From assembly GCF_017876675.1 (NCBI RefSeq), contig NZ_JAGIOI010000001.1:992001-1056000 (forward strand): DNA of 64,000 bases, read 5' to 3'. How positions within the stretch are numbered: the stretch's first letter is position 1; each line of letters opens with the position of its first letter. The notes beneath the pieces were generated by a model. The model made no database searches. It had not been told where the DNA came from and was given only the letters and a program-made list of their open reading frames with translations. This document shows positions 16,417 through 25,883 of this stretch, in pieces. The position numbers were made by a program, and so were the translations under genes. Origin of the DNA: Arthrobacter stackebrandtii. GTDB lineage: Bacteria; Actinomycetota; Actinomycetes; Actinomycetales; Micrococcaceae.

Positions 16417-19400
16417 ATGGCACAGCACAACGAATCAGCGTTTGAGGACGAGATCTGCCAGGCACTGCAGAACGACGGATGGCGGTACTCGCCGAACGAT
16501 CACGGGTACGACAGGGAACGAGCCCTCTTCCGAGAGGACGTTTTTGGCTGGCTGGAGGACACCCAACCGGAACAGTTGGCAAAAGCCATCAAGCCTTCGG
16601 ACTCTCCGGCTGAGCAGGAGGCCGCGAAGCTGCTTCTGCTGACGCGCCTGTGCAAGGTGCTGGACAAGCCAGCCACGAGGGAAGCCGGCATGCTCTCCGT
16701 ACTCCGCACCGGATTCAAAGACGTTTCAGCGAAGTTTGACATGTGCCAGTTCAAGCCAGCCATGGGCCTGAACCCCGTCACTCTTCAGCGTTACGGCAAG
16801 GTCCGCCTAAGGGTTATGCGCCAGGTGCACTACTCGACGTCGAACCAAAACAGCATTGACCTGGTCTTGTTCGTCAACGGCCTGCCGGTGGCAACCATCG
16901 AGCTGAAGACGGATTTCACGCAAAACGTCACCGACGCCGTCGAACAGTACAAGCACAACCGGCTCCCACGGGATGCCAAGACCAACAAGGAAGAGCCTCT
17001 GCTAGCCTTCGGCCGGCGGGCACTGGTGCACTTTGCCGTCAGCAATGACGAAATCCAGATGACCACCCATCTCAAGGGCAAGGACACTTTCTTCCTTCCG
17101 TTCAACCTGGGCGACGACGGGCACAAGGGCAACCCCGTCAATCCTCATGGCTCGCGCACCAGCTACCTGTGGGAGCAGGTGCTCCAGCGCGACACATGGC
17201 TGGGCATCCTGGGCAAATTCCTGCACCTCCAAGTCAGCGACACCACCAACCCTGTCACCGGAGAGCGTGACGTCCGCAAGTCACTGCTATTCCCGCGGTA
17301 CCACCAGCTGGACGTCGTCACCAAGCTCGTGGATACGGCCCGTGTGGAAGGCCCTGGGCACAAATACCTGGTCCAGCACTCCGCCGGCTCGGGCAAAACG
17401 AACTCGATCGCCTGGACAGCCCACCAGCTCAGCACCCTTCACAACGCCAAAGATGCGAAGGTTTTCGACTCGGTCATTGTTGTCACGGACCGCACCGTCT
17501 TGGATACCCAGCTTCAGGACGCGATCTATCAGATCGAGCACAAGTCCGGCGTCGTGGTGCCCATTCGCGGAAACGCCGGATCCAAGTCAGCAGAGCTGAC
17601 CACCGCCCTGGTGGCCAGAACACCGATCATTATCGTCACCATACAAACTTTCCCATTTGCTCTGAAGGCCATCGCTGAGTCGAAGGCGTTGGGCGGGCGG
17701 AGCTTCGCCATCATCGCCGACGAGGCGCACTCATCCCAGGCAGGCGCGACGGCAAACAAGCTCAAGCAGGTGCTCTCCGCCGAAGAACTGGCGGACGTCA
17801 ACGATGGCGGCGAGATCGACGTCGAGGCGTTTCTCGCCGCCGAGATGGCGGAACGTGCGGATGCGAAGAACATTAGTTACTTCGCGTTCACAGCCACACC
17901 CAAAGAAAAGACGCTGGAACTGTTCGGCCGCAAGGGTCCAGACGGGCTGCCGCAGCCCTTTCACCTGTACTCCATGCAACAAGCCATCGAGGAGCACTTT
18001 ATCCTGGACGTGCTCCAGAATTACACCTCCTACAAGGTGGCGTACAAGCTGGCGCACCAAGGTCGCGAATACGACTCCGAAGATCCGAAGGTGGAGAAGT
18101 CCGAGGCACTCAAGACACTCATGAAGTGGGTGAAACTCCACGAGCACAATATTGCCCAAAAGGTAGCTCTCATAGTGGAACACTTCCGCGACAACGTCGC
18201 CTGGCGCCTCGATGGCAAGGCGAAGGCCATGGTGGTCACCGGGTCGCGCAAAGAGGCAGTGCGGTACAAGTTGGCCATTGACAAGTGCATTGCCGACGCC
18301 GGCTACACCGGGATGGGGGCTCTAGTCGCATTTTCCGGCGAGGTCGTCGACACCGACTCTGGCCCAGAGCCTTTCACCGAGCACAATATGAATGATGGAC
18401 TCAAGGGCCGATCCTTGCCTGAAGCATTCGCTTCCACGGACTACCGCATCATGCTGGTGGCCAATAAGTTCCAGACCGGGTTCGACCAGCCACTTCTGGT
18501 GGCCATGTATGTCGATAAGAAACTCTCCGGCGTCTCCGCCGTCCAGACCCTGTCCCGCCTAAACCGGACCGCCATCGGCAAGGACCAAACGTTCGTGCTG
18601 GACTTTGTCAACGAACCAGCCGACATCCTGGCATCGTTCGAACCTTACTTCCGGCAAGCGACCATCGAGTCCATCTCGGACCCCAACGTCGTACACGATC
18701 TGCAGGCAAAACTCGATGCCGCCCAAATTTACACGGACTCCGAGGTGGAAGGACTGGTCAAGGCCTACCTCACCGAGTCCGGCAACAACGCTCTCTCCGG
18801 TTGGGTAGCACCGGCCAAGTCCCGGTTCAACACCCAATACAACGCCACCGTCGCCAACGGCGACACCACCAGTCGGGACAGCCTGGACCAGTTCCGCAAG
18901 GATTTGGGCTCATTCATCCGAGCGTACGACTTCCTCTCACAACTCTACGACTACGCCGAGACGGATCTGGAAAAGCGCTCCATCTATTTCAAACACCTCC
19001 TTCCCGTCCTCCGCGTAAACGATGCCAGGGTGCAGCTGGACCTCTCCGAGGTCGTGCTGGCGAAGTACGCGCTTAAGGACAAAGGCACCACCACCCTTGA
19101 GCTCTCAGGCGACGGAGAACCACTCAAGCCCCTCACGGATGTGGGGACGGGTACGGCTAAGGACCCGGTCATGGTCACCTGGGCCGACATCATCCAACAG
19201 GCCAACCTGCCTTTTGAAGGCGAAAAGCTTGATGCTGTGGCTCACTTCGTAGACGGTGTGAAGCGCGAGCTCGCGAAGAACACCACCTTGCAGTCTCAAG
19301 CCCGCAACAACTCCCACCAACACTTCCGCAGCAGCCCCGACTTGGCCCACGCCGTCACCACCGCCGTGTCCGACGCTCTGGACAGCCACACCAGCCTGAG

Positions 19401-19485
19401 CCTGCAAGCGTTGGGTAGCAAGGACAAAATGAAGGCACTGCTGGAGATGTTGAGCTCACTGGTTTATGAAGAGCTCCAAAGCTGA
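16417..19485 (+). CDS. hsdR: Type I restriction-modification system, endonuclease/translocase subunit
   Basis: 1,022 residues from the ATG at 16417, chosen because AGGGGAA precedes it at good spacing; the frame is open further upstream. The N-terminal PD-(D/E)XK nuclease has E162-L-K164 followed by TDF. The superfamily-2 motor has Walker A SAGSGKT (K327) and a DEAH box at 435-438, then the SAT-like FTATPKEKTLEL and the C-terminal motor motifs (NKFQTGFDQP, QTLSRLNR). A helical C-terminal part assembles with HsdM2S. It pulls DNA through the complex and cuts at a distance when the site is unmethylated. All catalytic motifs are present, so the system looks functional. The last 28 codons are repeated as a separate fragment at 20234-20317. 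Confidence 0.95.
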   Translation: MAQHNESAFEDEICQALQNDGWRYSPNDHGYDRERALFREDVFGWLEDTQPEQLAKAIKPSDSPAEQEAAKLLLLTRLCKVLDKPATREAGMLSVLRTGFKDVSAKFDMCQFKPAMGLNPVTLQRYGKVRLRVMRQVHYSTSNQNSIDLVLFVNGLPVATIELKTDFTQNVTDAVEQYKHNRLPRDAKTNKEEPLLAFGRRALVHFAVSNDEIQMTTHLKGKDTFFLPFNLGDDGHKGNPVNPHGSRTSYLWEQVLQRDTWLGILGKFLHLQVSDTTNPVTGERDVRKSLLFPRYHQLDVVTKLVDTARVEGPGHKYLVQHSAGSGKTNSIAWTAHQLSTLHNAKDAKVFDSVIVVTDRTVLDTQLQDAIYQIEHKSGVVVPIRGNAGSKSAELTTALVARTPIIIVTIQTFPFALKAIAESKALGGRSFAIIADEAHSSQAGATANKLKQVLSAEELADVNDGGEIDVEAFLAAEMAERADAKNISYFAFTATPKEKTLELFGRKGPDGLPQPFHLYSMQQAIEEHFILDVLQNYTSYKVAYKLAHQGREYDSEDPKVEKSEALKTLMKWVKLHEHNIAQKVALIVEHFRDNVAWRLDGKAKAMVVTGSRKEAVRYKLAIDKCIADAGYTGMGALVAFSGEVVDTDSGPEPFTEHNMNDGLKGRSLPEAFASTDYRIMLVANKFQTGFDQPLLVAMYVDKKLSGVSAVQTLSRLNRTAIGKDQTFVLDFVNEPADILASFEPYFRQATIESISDPNVVHDLQAKLDAAQIYTDSEVEGLVKAYLTESGNNALSGWVAPAKSRFNTQYNATVANGDTTSRDSLDQFRKDLGSFIRAYDFLSQLYDYAETDLEKRSIYFKHLLPVLRVNDARVQLDLSEVVLAKYALKDKGTTTLELSGDGEPLKPLTDVGTGTAKDPVMVTWADIIQQANLPFEGEKLDAVAHFVDGVKRELAKNTTLQSQARNNSHQHFRSSPDLAHAVTTAVSDALDSHTSLSLQALGSKDKMKALLEMLSSLVYEELQS

Positions 19486-19552
19486 ACGCCATTGTTACTG
19501 GGGTTCCTCGCTACTGAAACTATTATTTTCCGTCAAGGAAGGTCCTAACGAG

Positions 19553-19954
19553 ATGACTGATCATGAACTGCCAAAACCCTCTGAAAGGGACAAGAATTTG
19601 AATTCTGAGAACGACCATAGCGAACAAGCTGAAGAAGGGTCGACTACCCGTTGGCAACGGATCAAAGGGCACCGATATTTCAAACCTGCACTTGCCATTG
19701 GCGGTCTTGTCACCATAGGCGGGATCTCGTTCTTTGCCGCAAAGTCTCCAGAAGCCAGAGAAGCCGCCAAGGATCTATTCATTGACGGACTATCAGAGAT
19801 AGTCCACGAAAGTGGCAACGTCACGAGCGAGGCGTCGAAGAGAAAGTCGCCGGCTGGGCACACCGTGAGCAGCCACGAACGACGGCAACACTTCGGTCCT
19901 GGCCGTACTGAAACCAAGACGGTACCCATTCCGTCTTACCCGCGAGGTGGGTAA
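19553..19954 (+). CDS. Small single-pass membrane protein of unknown function
   Basis: 133 residues from the ATG at 19553 (AAGGAAGG lies upstream; the frame is also open from 19466, overlapping hsdR). An acidic N-terminal 45 residues precede one hydrophobic segment, YFKPALAIGGLVTIGGISFF, and a basic, polar C-terminal tail. I know no family. It follows hsdR by 67 bases and lies between the true hsdR end and a duplicated hsdR tail. It may therefore be a cargo gene inserted at the end of the restriction operon. Confidence 0.5.
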   Translation: MTDHELPKPSERDKNLNSENDHSEQAEEGSTTRWQRIKGHRYFKPALAIGGLVTIGGISFFAAKSPEAREAAKDLFIDGLSEIVHESGNVTSEASKRKSPAGHTVSSHERRQHFGPGRTETKTVPIPSYPRGG

Positions 19955-20233
19955 AGCCTTTACAAAGTTTGCGATTTGGTAAATAGACACACGCGAAGAC
20001 GAACGGGACACTCCGGGAGTCCCTCTCAGCGGGCAAGAAGCCCGGTTGGACGGACGTCTCATCGGGGACGAGGGAAAGTTAGGGATCGAGATTCTGCCAG
20101 CATCTCGGCAGCGGCAAACTACTTTCAGGCCCGACTAGTTGTCGCCAGGCACAGCACTTGCGGCGCTGAGCGATTTTCATGGCAGCGAGGGTGCCCGAAG
20201 CCGCTTTCGCAGGCCCGTCGGAGCTGACGACGT

Positions 20234-20317
20234 CTGCAGGCGTGGGGTAGCAAGGACAAAATGAGGGTGCTTCTGGAGATGCTGAGCTCGCCGGTTAATG
20301 AAGAGCTGCAAAGTTAG
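20234..20317 (+). pseudogene. Duplicated hsdR 3'-end fragment
   Basis: These 28 codons translate to LQAWGSKDKMRVLLEML and then SSPVNEELQS plus stop. They match the last 28 codons of hsdR (19402-19485) at 22 of 27 residues, with DNA similarity beginning at CTGCA(G/A)GCGT. There is no start or upstream hsdR sequence. It is a scar of recombination between two related hsdR alleles, with 749 bp now between the two tails. Confidence 0.85.
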
Positions 20318-20413
20318 CTGGCTGCCGGAGCCAAATGAAATCCGTGTGAACTGAATACGACCGTAGTCACTCGAGTGATGACGGATTCAGTGGGCGCCAG
20401 AACTGCAAGCCAC

Positions 20414-20830
20414 TCACAATGCACGGACCAATTCGATTATCCGTGTCCACGGCAGGTGCCTGCGCAATAGTCCAGAACGTTTTCGTGGGTTACTTTCAGC
20501 CCGGGCTGCGTCGGCAGCGATTTGGACCACGTCGAGGTCTTCGCCGAGAGCCTCAGCCATCCAGACGTACGCGGCCGGACAAAGCAGTCGGTTGTACGTG
20601 GTGCGAGCACTGACGTTCGGGACTTGACGAGTGAACGCACCACTTCCTTGGCTGTTCTGGCCTTGAAACCAAGTAACCATATGCTCCCGCTGACTCGTCC
20701 ACCACGCTCCCTGAAGTTGCGGACAATCACGCTCATAGGCATCAGATATTGGCAAGTGTGGCTCCAATAACTGCAACACACGAGCAAACTCATCTACATG
20801 CAAATCGTCGTTCAAGGCACCCCTGACCAT
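20414..20830 (-). CDS. Hypothetical protein, partner of the nuclease-like gene
   Basis: A 138-residue soluble, helical protein (VDEFARVLQLLEPHLPISDA, WWTSQREHMVTWFQGQ, RTTYNRLLCPAAYVWMAEAL). I recognise no domain. It reads in the same direction as, and 105 bases downstream of, the PD-(D/E)XK-like gene, and the start has GGGGG just upstream. The conserved look of the W- and R-rich middle (AWWTSQREHMVTWF) suggests a real gene. Its constant pairing with the upstream gene in other genomes would be informative but cannot be checked here. Confidence 0.6.
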   Translation of the reverse strand: MVRGALNDDLHVDEFARVLQLLEPHLPISDAYERDCPQLQGAWWTSQREHMVTWFQGQNSQGSGAFTRQVPNVSARTTYNRLLCPAAYVWMAEALGEDLDVVQIAADAARAESNPRKRSGLLRRHLPWTRIIELVRAL

Positions 20831-20935
20831 CCCCCAACTTTTACGTAAACTTTAGCGCCGTTTGTCCACTGAGCTGACCCACCGGGCATCCTGAGTTCGT
20901 AACTGTAGATCCGCCTATTCTGACACCATAAGAGG

Positions 20936-21904
20936 CTAGACAAGCTGGCGTGTCAGCATATCGGAGAGAAGATCGGCAAACTCATCTCGGAGCTCGGGGA
21001 GAGCGTCGGCTGCGTCTCGGTTCAGGAGCTCGTCCACACTCCAGACTGCAAAGAACGGTTGCCGGGGCAGCAGAATGCCGACCCTACGAATGCCCAACGA
21101 ATCATCAACGTCAAGCAGGGTGTAGCCCAAGAGCTGGAACAAGGTCTCCCGGAGCCAAGGATTGGTGACCTTCTCCGTTGTCTTGAGATCCACGAGAAGG
21201 TCCCCGATGGTCCAATCTGCGTCGGCCCCTCCCACCGCTGCACTTCCCAGGAATCGGGGATTCGGCACATAACGTTCGCCTGCCGCGATCTCTTGATTCC
21301 ACTGATCAATGAGCGGTGTTGCACCGTCACGCATGAGTTCAATGTCGAAGAGCAGCGACTCATCGATGCCCATCATGAGATCGACGGCATCTTTTGCTCG
21401 TCTGATCTGCCGTCCAAGATTGCCCGACAACGCCAGTTCAGGGCCGACTCGCATGATGCTCTCGCACCACGCGAGAGCGACGGAGGCTCTGGCAACACTC
21501 ATACGATGGGGGTTCTTCTCCTTGAGGGTGTTATAGGCAAAACCCAGGGCCATCTCGAGTACTTTGTGGATATGCTTCCCCCGAGGGACGACCGTCATGT
21601 CCTTGGCGAGAATATCCAGCCCTTTCTGACCGGCCGTATTTGCGAAATCGAACCCCGGTAGGTCCATACGCAGGCGGTAGTCAAGGGCGATTCCTGCAAC
21701 GATGGCATGGCTCTTTCGATCCTCAACTGCCTCAGGAATCGAAAGCCGAGCTTCACGTGCCGTAAGTTCATCGAAACCGAAAAACTCAGCCATCGCCTTT
21801 CCATCGCGCCCAGCGGTTCCGGCAAGCGCGAGCTCCGGGGCACATGCTTGGATGAACTGCCGAACAGCCGACTGCTTATCACTAAGGTGGGATGTAAGGG
21901 TCAT
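20936..21904 (-). CDS. PD-(D/E)XK-like nuclease-fold protein of unknown family
   Basis: A 322-residue protein. Near residue 226 it has GGADADWTIGDLLVDLKTTE, in which D230, D239 and K241 have the spacing of the PD-(D/E)XK core (D...DxK). LFQLLGYTLLDVDDS and IRRVGILLPRQPFFAVW follow, an arrangement seen after the core strand in such folds. The N-terminal 200 residues are helical (ASVALAWCESIMRVGPELAL). With the 138-residue gene downstream it could form a small restriction-type module; it lies between the type I system and the integrase. The nuclease-fold call rests on one motif and is moderate; the family is unknown to me. Confidence 0.6.
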   Translation of the reverse strand: MTLTSHLSDKQSAVRQFIQACAPELALAGTAGRDGKAMAEFFGFDELTAREARLSIPEAVEDRKSHAIVAGIALDYRLRMDLPGFDFANTAGQKGLDILAKDMTVVPRGKHIHKVLEMALGFAYNTLKEKNPHRMSVARASVALAWCESIMRVGPELALSGNLGRQIRRAKDAVDLMMGIDESLLFDIELMRDGATPLIDQWNQEIAAGERYVPNPRFLGSAAVGGADADWTIGDLLVDLKTTEKVTNPWLRETLFQLLGYTLLDVDDSLGIRRVGILLPRQPFFAVWSVDELLNRDAADALPELRDEFADLLSDMLTRQLV

Positions 21905-22587
21905 GGGGCAACCCTACCGTCGACGACCGACAGTTCAACGGAATGCCGAATCCAGTGTTCTGTCATCGGGCCAGGTGCCGGAAGCCCGGTGCCAGGTCGA
22001 ATTCCGTCCACCATTTACTATCCGACGTCATAAAGCCCCGCACCCAAATTGAGGTGTCTAGTGAATTCTTGAAATTCATCGAGCTTAAGAATCGGCTGGC
22101 CGCAAAAGGCAGCTTCAGGTGGCCAGCAGCAATCTCCACTCGACTTTTGTCCACTATCTGCCAATCCATTTGAATCCAGGCGCTCAACGATGTCGTACTA
22201 GAGCACCCGACACGATGAACGAGCATGAACAAGAGTCTTCATCCATGGACTGAGCGCAGTCACACACCACCGGTCAGCATAAGCGACCCCGCCAGTCGAT
22301 GGACCTGCATGAACTCATGCCGAACCGCGTTGTGCCTTCTGGTACCCCATCATCGCTGGGCGGGCCCTCCACGCAACCAGGGCGCTACGCGCCGGCCACT
22401 CCTCCAAAAATTCTTCCTCGGCGCTCCTGCGTCGCTTATTTCCTCGAAACAATTTTTGCCCCGTGCCCGGTACCCCAAGTTGCCCTCCGGCCCCTAACAC
22501 CCAGCGGTGATTCCTCTTACCAGAAGGCACCAACAGAGCAGGCGGCTGTGAACAACCAGCCACTGTGCACACAGGAAGAGCACGACA
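21905..22587. other. Intergenic region without a supported gene
   Basis: About 680 bp with no convincing gene on either strand. A frame at 21963-22232 (minus) has mixed composition and no ribosome binding site or recognisable motif, so I do not annotate it. The 3' part must hold the promoter for the DUF4192 gene. Confidence 0.4.
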
Positions 22588-23609
22588 ATGGAACCGATCA
22601 GAATCAGCAGCCCGGCCGACGCCATCAGCTACATGGGCCACAGCCTCGGCTACTGGCCCAAGGACAGCCTCGTCTGCGTCGCCCTCGACGGCAAGAAACT
22701 GGGCCCCACCCTCCGCGTCAACCTGCCCAGCACAGCAGACGTCGGCCAGAGCTACGTCGAACGCGTCGCCCACGCCGTCGGCATCGACCGCGACGCCACG
22801 GCCGTCCTCATCGCCCTGTTCACCCACCAGCCATGGGGCCCAGAACACCCAAAGCCCTTCGCCGCCATGGTCCAGGGACTCCAGCGACGCCTCCTGGCCG
22901 CCGGGCTGCTCGTCCACGACGTGTGGATCGTCGGCCCCGAATCCTTCGCCACCTACGGCGGCGCCAACCCAGCCTCGTGTGACCAGGAGACCCCGCTGGC
23001 GGCCCTTGAATCCTGCCTCCTGAACGCCGAGCTGGTCTACCGGGCTGCCTCATCGAACAGAACGACCCTCCCGCCATCCCCGAACTGTTCACCGCCGTCG
23101 ACCACGAGGCCGTCGAAGCAGCCCTTCAGAACATGACTGCCGACCCGGGCAAGTGCCTCGACGAGGCCTACTGGTTGTGGGTGGACCTCATTGACCACGA
23201 TGGTGAACCAACCCATGAGCAGTTGGCCGAGGTCCTTGCCGGGCTGCAGCACATTGGGCTCAGGGACCAGATCCTGGCCGACATGCCCGGCCTCAATGAA
23301 CCCATGGCAGCCACACTATTCGGCGCGACGGAGGCAGCACAGCAGTGGGACCGGATCGACAGCTCCGAGAAGTTGCTGCGTCAGCTGCTCACGATCGCGT
23401 CCCCAGCCCACGCTGCCGCGCCGTTGACGATGCTCGGGCACATCTGCTGGTGGAAGGGCAGGGGAACGGCTGCCGCGAATTACATGCACGTCGCCCTGAC
23501 GTTCGACCCCGACTACCACCTGGCCCGATTGCTGAACCAGCTGCTCGGCGCCGGCGTCGTGTCTAGTTGGGCACAACACAAGACCACCGCGTACCGGAAC
23601 CACCATTAG
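22588..23609 (+). pseudogene. DUF4192-family gene with a frameshift
   Basis: The first frame (22588 to about 23045) gives the DUF4192 N-terminus: SSPADAISYMGHSLGYWPKD, SLVCVALDGKKLGPTLRVNL, and VHDVWIVGPESFATYGG. At about 23040 (codons for LVYR) the frame must move back by one base to continue as GCLIEQNDPPAIPELFTAVD and the C-terminal part (MLGHICWWKGRGTAAANYM, LTFDPDYHLARLLNQLLGAG), ending at 23609. The two parts together are about 340 residues, the normal length, so a single lost base in the middle of an otherwise full gene is the simplest reading. It is either a very recent pseudogene or a sequencing error. The family is common and uncharacterised in actinobacteria. Confidence 0.75.
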
Positions 23610-23659
23610 CCATTCCACACGATTCAACGCCGGAAGAATCAGAGAGTGAGGTGAGGGCA

Positions 23660-23896
23660 ATGAACGTCATGGTGTACAGCAAGCCAGGCTGCCAGCAATG
23701 CAAGTTCACGTGCCTGTCCCTGGACCATGCCGGCATCTCCTACGACGTTGTCGACCTGACCACCAACGCCGCCGCCCTGGAATATGTCCAGGACCTCGGG
23801 TATTCCCAGGCCCCAGTCGTCGTCGTGAACGACCACCACCACTGGTCAGGTTTCAACCCCACCGAGATCGAGCGGCTCAAGCTCGCGATCCAATAA
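23660..23896 (+). CDS. nrdH: NrdH-like glutaredoxin
   Basis: 78 residues from the ATG at 23660 (GAGGTGAGG just upstream). The thioredoxin-fold protein has the redox motif C-Q-Q-C in YSKPGCQQCKFTC, followed by VVDLTTNAAALEYVQDLGY, the cis-proline AP in SQAPVVVV, and HHHWSGFNPTEIERL. These are hallmarks of NrdH, which passes electrons from thioredoxin reductase to class Ib ribonucleotide reductase. There is no nrdI, nrdE or nrdF next to it, so this is a solitary or spare copy within the island. Phages and islands often carry such genes. Identity is secure; its true partner is unknown. Confidence 0.85.
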   Translation: MNVMVYSKPGCQQCKFTCLSLDHAGISYDVVDLTTNAAALEYVQDLGYSQAPVVVVNDHHHWSGFNPTEIERLKLAIQ

Positions 23897-24395
23897 TCAC
23901 CCTCCAGCTGGAGACCCAGTGCCGCATGAAAACCTCATGCGGCACTCCCCTGCGCCACCACCCGTTCACCGATATCTCCCCCCAACCCACCGCTGCAGCC
24001 AGATCCCACTTCGATCAATTCCTCTGGCAAAAGCACCCCGACTTACCGCGCAGTTTCCGCTACAAAAAATCCCTTCACACATCTGGCATCCAAGGTTTGG
24101 GCGTCGATTTTGAGCACGTCGCTGACTGATGCGGACCTTCAAATGGCAGTGTATTTCTGGCCAGGATTTGATGCATGTAGGCGGAGCACCCTTCGTGCAA
24201 CACCACAAGCCACGCCTTCTGCCCCAATGCTCCGCAACGGAACTCGTTGGCTTCTGTGGCTACTCACAGAGCCTTTCGCTTCCTCAATGTCCGTCTAAGA
24301 ACAGCCAAGTAACCATGAGTAGAATCCGCACAGATCACGTCGTTTAGCCTGCGCACCACCATGAACAGGTACGAAGGAAACCGGAGGAGGCTGAA
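23897..24395. other. Intergenic region without a supported gene
   Basis: About 500 bp with no gene that I can support. Short frames on both strands lack ribosome binding sites and family features. GGAGGAGG directly before 24396 serves the next gene. Confidence 0.4.
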
Positions 24396-24611
24396 ATGTA
24401 TGAGCAAGTGGTAGCAACTGATTCGATCGCTGCAACGACGGATGAGTGGCTGACGCCAAAGGAGATCTGCAGTCTGTTGCAAATCCCGGAACAGACGTTT
24501 TACCAGTGGCGAGCCAAAGGGGTGGGACCGCATGCATACCGGATCGGCCGGCACTTGCGCGTCACACGGCAGGATCTGAATGCGTGGCTCGCCCAGCGTT
24601 CGGAATCCTAA
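24396..24611 (+). CDS. Excisionase-like helix-turn-helix protein
   Basis: A 71-residue protein with a MerR/excisionase-type winged helix: EWLTPKEICSLLQIPEQTFY, then QWRAKGVGPHAYRIGRHLRV and the closing DLNAWLAQRS. It is the typical 'HTH_17' arrangement of recombination directionality factors. It has a strong ribosome binding site (CGGAGGAGG) and lies 24 bases before the integrase. It probably binds the att arms and controls excision of the island. Confidence 0.85.
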   Translation: MYEQVVATDSIAATTDEWLTPKEICSLLQIPEQTFYQWRAKGVGPHAYRIGRHLRVTRQDLNAWLAQRSES

Positions 24612-24635
24612 CCGCACAGAACAGGTCATTCAACG

Positions 24636-25883
24636 ATGAGCAGACAACCGCTGCCCCTCGGCGCATGGGGAACCATCCACACCAAACGGTCTCCAGCCAA
24701 TACTTGGCTGGCGGAATCCCGCTACCGTGACATGGACGGAAAAGTCCGACGGGTGGAGGCACGGGGCCCATCCGCGGCCGCCGCCCGCCGGGCATTGCAA
24801 CAAAAGCTCGCCAACCGCAAGACGCCGCGCTTCGGTTTGATCACCCGTACCGACAAGATCGACCGCCTCATTGAGATATTTCTTGTGGACCTGGAGGCGT
24901 CCGACAGGGCTGCACGCACCAAGGACAAATACGTCTATATGGTGAACAAGCACATCTCCCCCAAGATCGGCTCGATCAGAGTAGGAGAGGCAACCTCTGG
25001 TCTTGTTGACCATTTCATACGCTCCGTTGTTCAGGACTCGGGGCCTTCCACTGCCAGAACCTGCGGCGCCGTGCTCTCCTGGATGTTCAAGGTTGCCCTG
25101 CGCCACGATGCCGTCGTCGTGAACCCGGTTCTCGGGGTATCGATTCCCCGGCTACGGACGAAGAAGCCTCAGGCCCTGGATGTCTTGCAATATCAGGATC
25201 TCCGGAAGAAACTCATTGCGTGGGAGCAAGCACCCGCACTCGGCAGGCCACGTTCACAGGAACTCCACGAAATAGCGGACGGCTTGGTCGCCCTGGGTGT
25301 CCGGCCAGGAGAGCTCTTCTCACTTCTCTGGGAAGACCTTGATTTGGAGACCAAACCACCCACCATCTTCGTCCACACCACTGTCATCAGGACCACCAAC
25401 GGCGGAGTCACAATCCAGGACCATCCAAAGACCAGACACGGCATCCGCCAGTTAACAGTCCCTGACTTCTTGGTCCAGCAACTAAGTGAACGCCGCCTCC
25501 GTCAGGCAAAATCAGCGATACCCAACCCGCTGGGCTTGATTTTTCCGTCCTCCACCGGCACTGTGACCGATGCGAACAACGTTGGAAAAATCTGGCGCGA
25601 AGCTTCGGACTCGATCGGCTATGACTGGGTGACCCTGAAGACGTTCAGGAAGACCAATGCGACTCTCATTGCCAGGACTCTAGGCCCCGAGGCCGCCGCC
25701 TACCAGGCGGGCCATTCGAAGGTGTCCATGACGCAGGAGCACTATATTGAAGAACGCCGCGGGGCGCTGGACACCAGAGCCGTCATTGATGCCTTCAAGC
25801 CAACAGACGGGTCTCGACAGCCTCCCCCAGCGAAGCAACCAGCCCCGAAAGCTGGGGCGCAAGGTCCCACCGCCGGACCCTGA
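24636..25883 (+). CDS. int: Tyrosine site-specific integrase
   Basis: A 415-residue phage-type tyrosine recombinase. The N-terminal arm-binding part is residues 1-65, the SAM-like core-binding part about 70-170 (KDKYVYMVNKHISPKIGSI), and the catalytic domain from about 180. The active-site residues are R223 (GVRPGELFSLLW), R338 (LKTFRKTNAT), H360 (GHSKVSMTQEHY) and the nucleophile Y370. The first residue of the usual HxxR box is K335 instead of His, a variation tolerated in actinobacterial relatives. The C-terminal tail is rich in proline and lysine. It lies about 180 bp from the 3' end of tRNA-Thr and reads toward it, the normal arrangement for an element integrated in a tRNA gene. All catalytic residues except the variable His are present, so it may be active. 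Confidence 0.93.
   Translation: MSRQPLPLGAWGTIHTKRSPANTWLAESRYRDMDGKVRRVEARGPSAAAARRALQQKLANRKTPRFGLITRTDKIDRLIEIFLVDLEASDRAARTKDKYVYMVNKHISPKIGSIRVGEATSGLVDHFIRSVVQDSGPSTARTCGAVLSWMFKVALRHDAVVVNPVLGVSIPRLRTKKPQALDVLQYQDLRKKLIAWEQAPALGRPRSQELHEIADGLVALGVRPGELFSLLWEDLDLETKPPTIFVHTTVIRTTNGGVTIQDHPKTRHGIRQLTVPDFLVQQLSERRLRQAKSAIPNPLGLIFPSSTGTVTDANNVGKIWREASDSIGYDWVTLKTFRKTNATLIARTLGPEAAAYQAGHSKVSMTQEHYIEERRGALDTRAVIDAFKPTDGSRQPPPAKQPAPKAGAQGPTAGP

Noticed and set aside
21963-22232. 89-codon minus-strand frame
   Set aside because: No ribosome binding site, motif or support from context.
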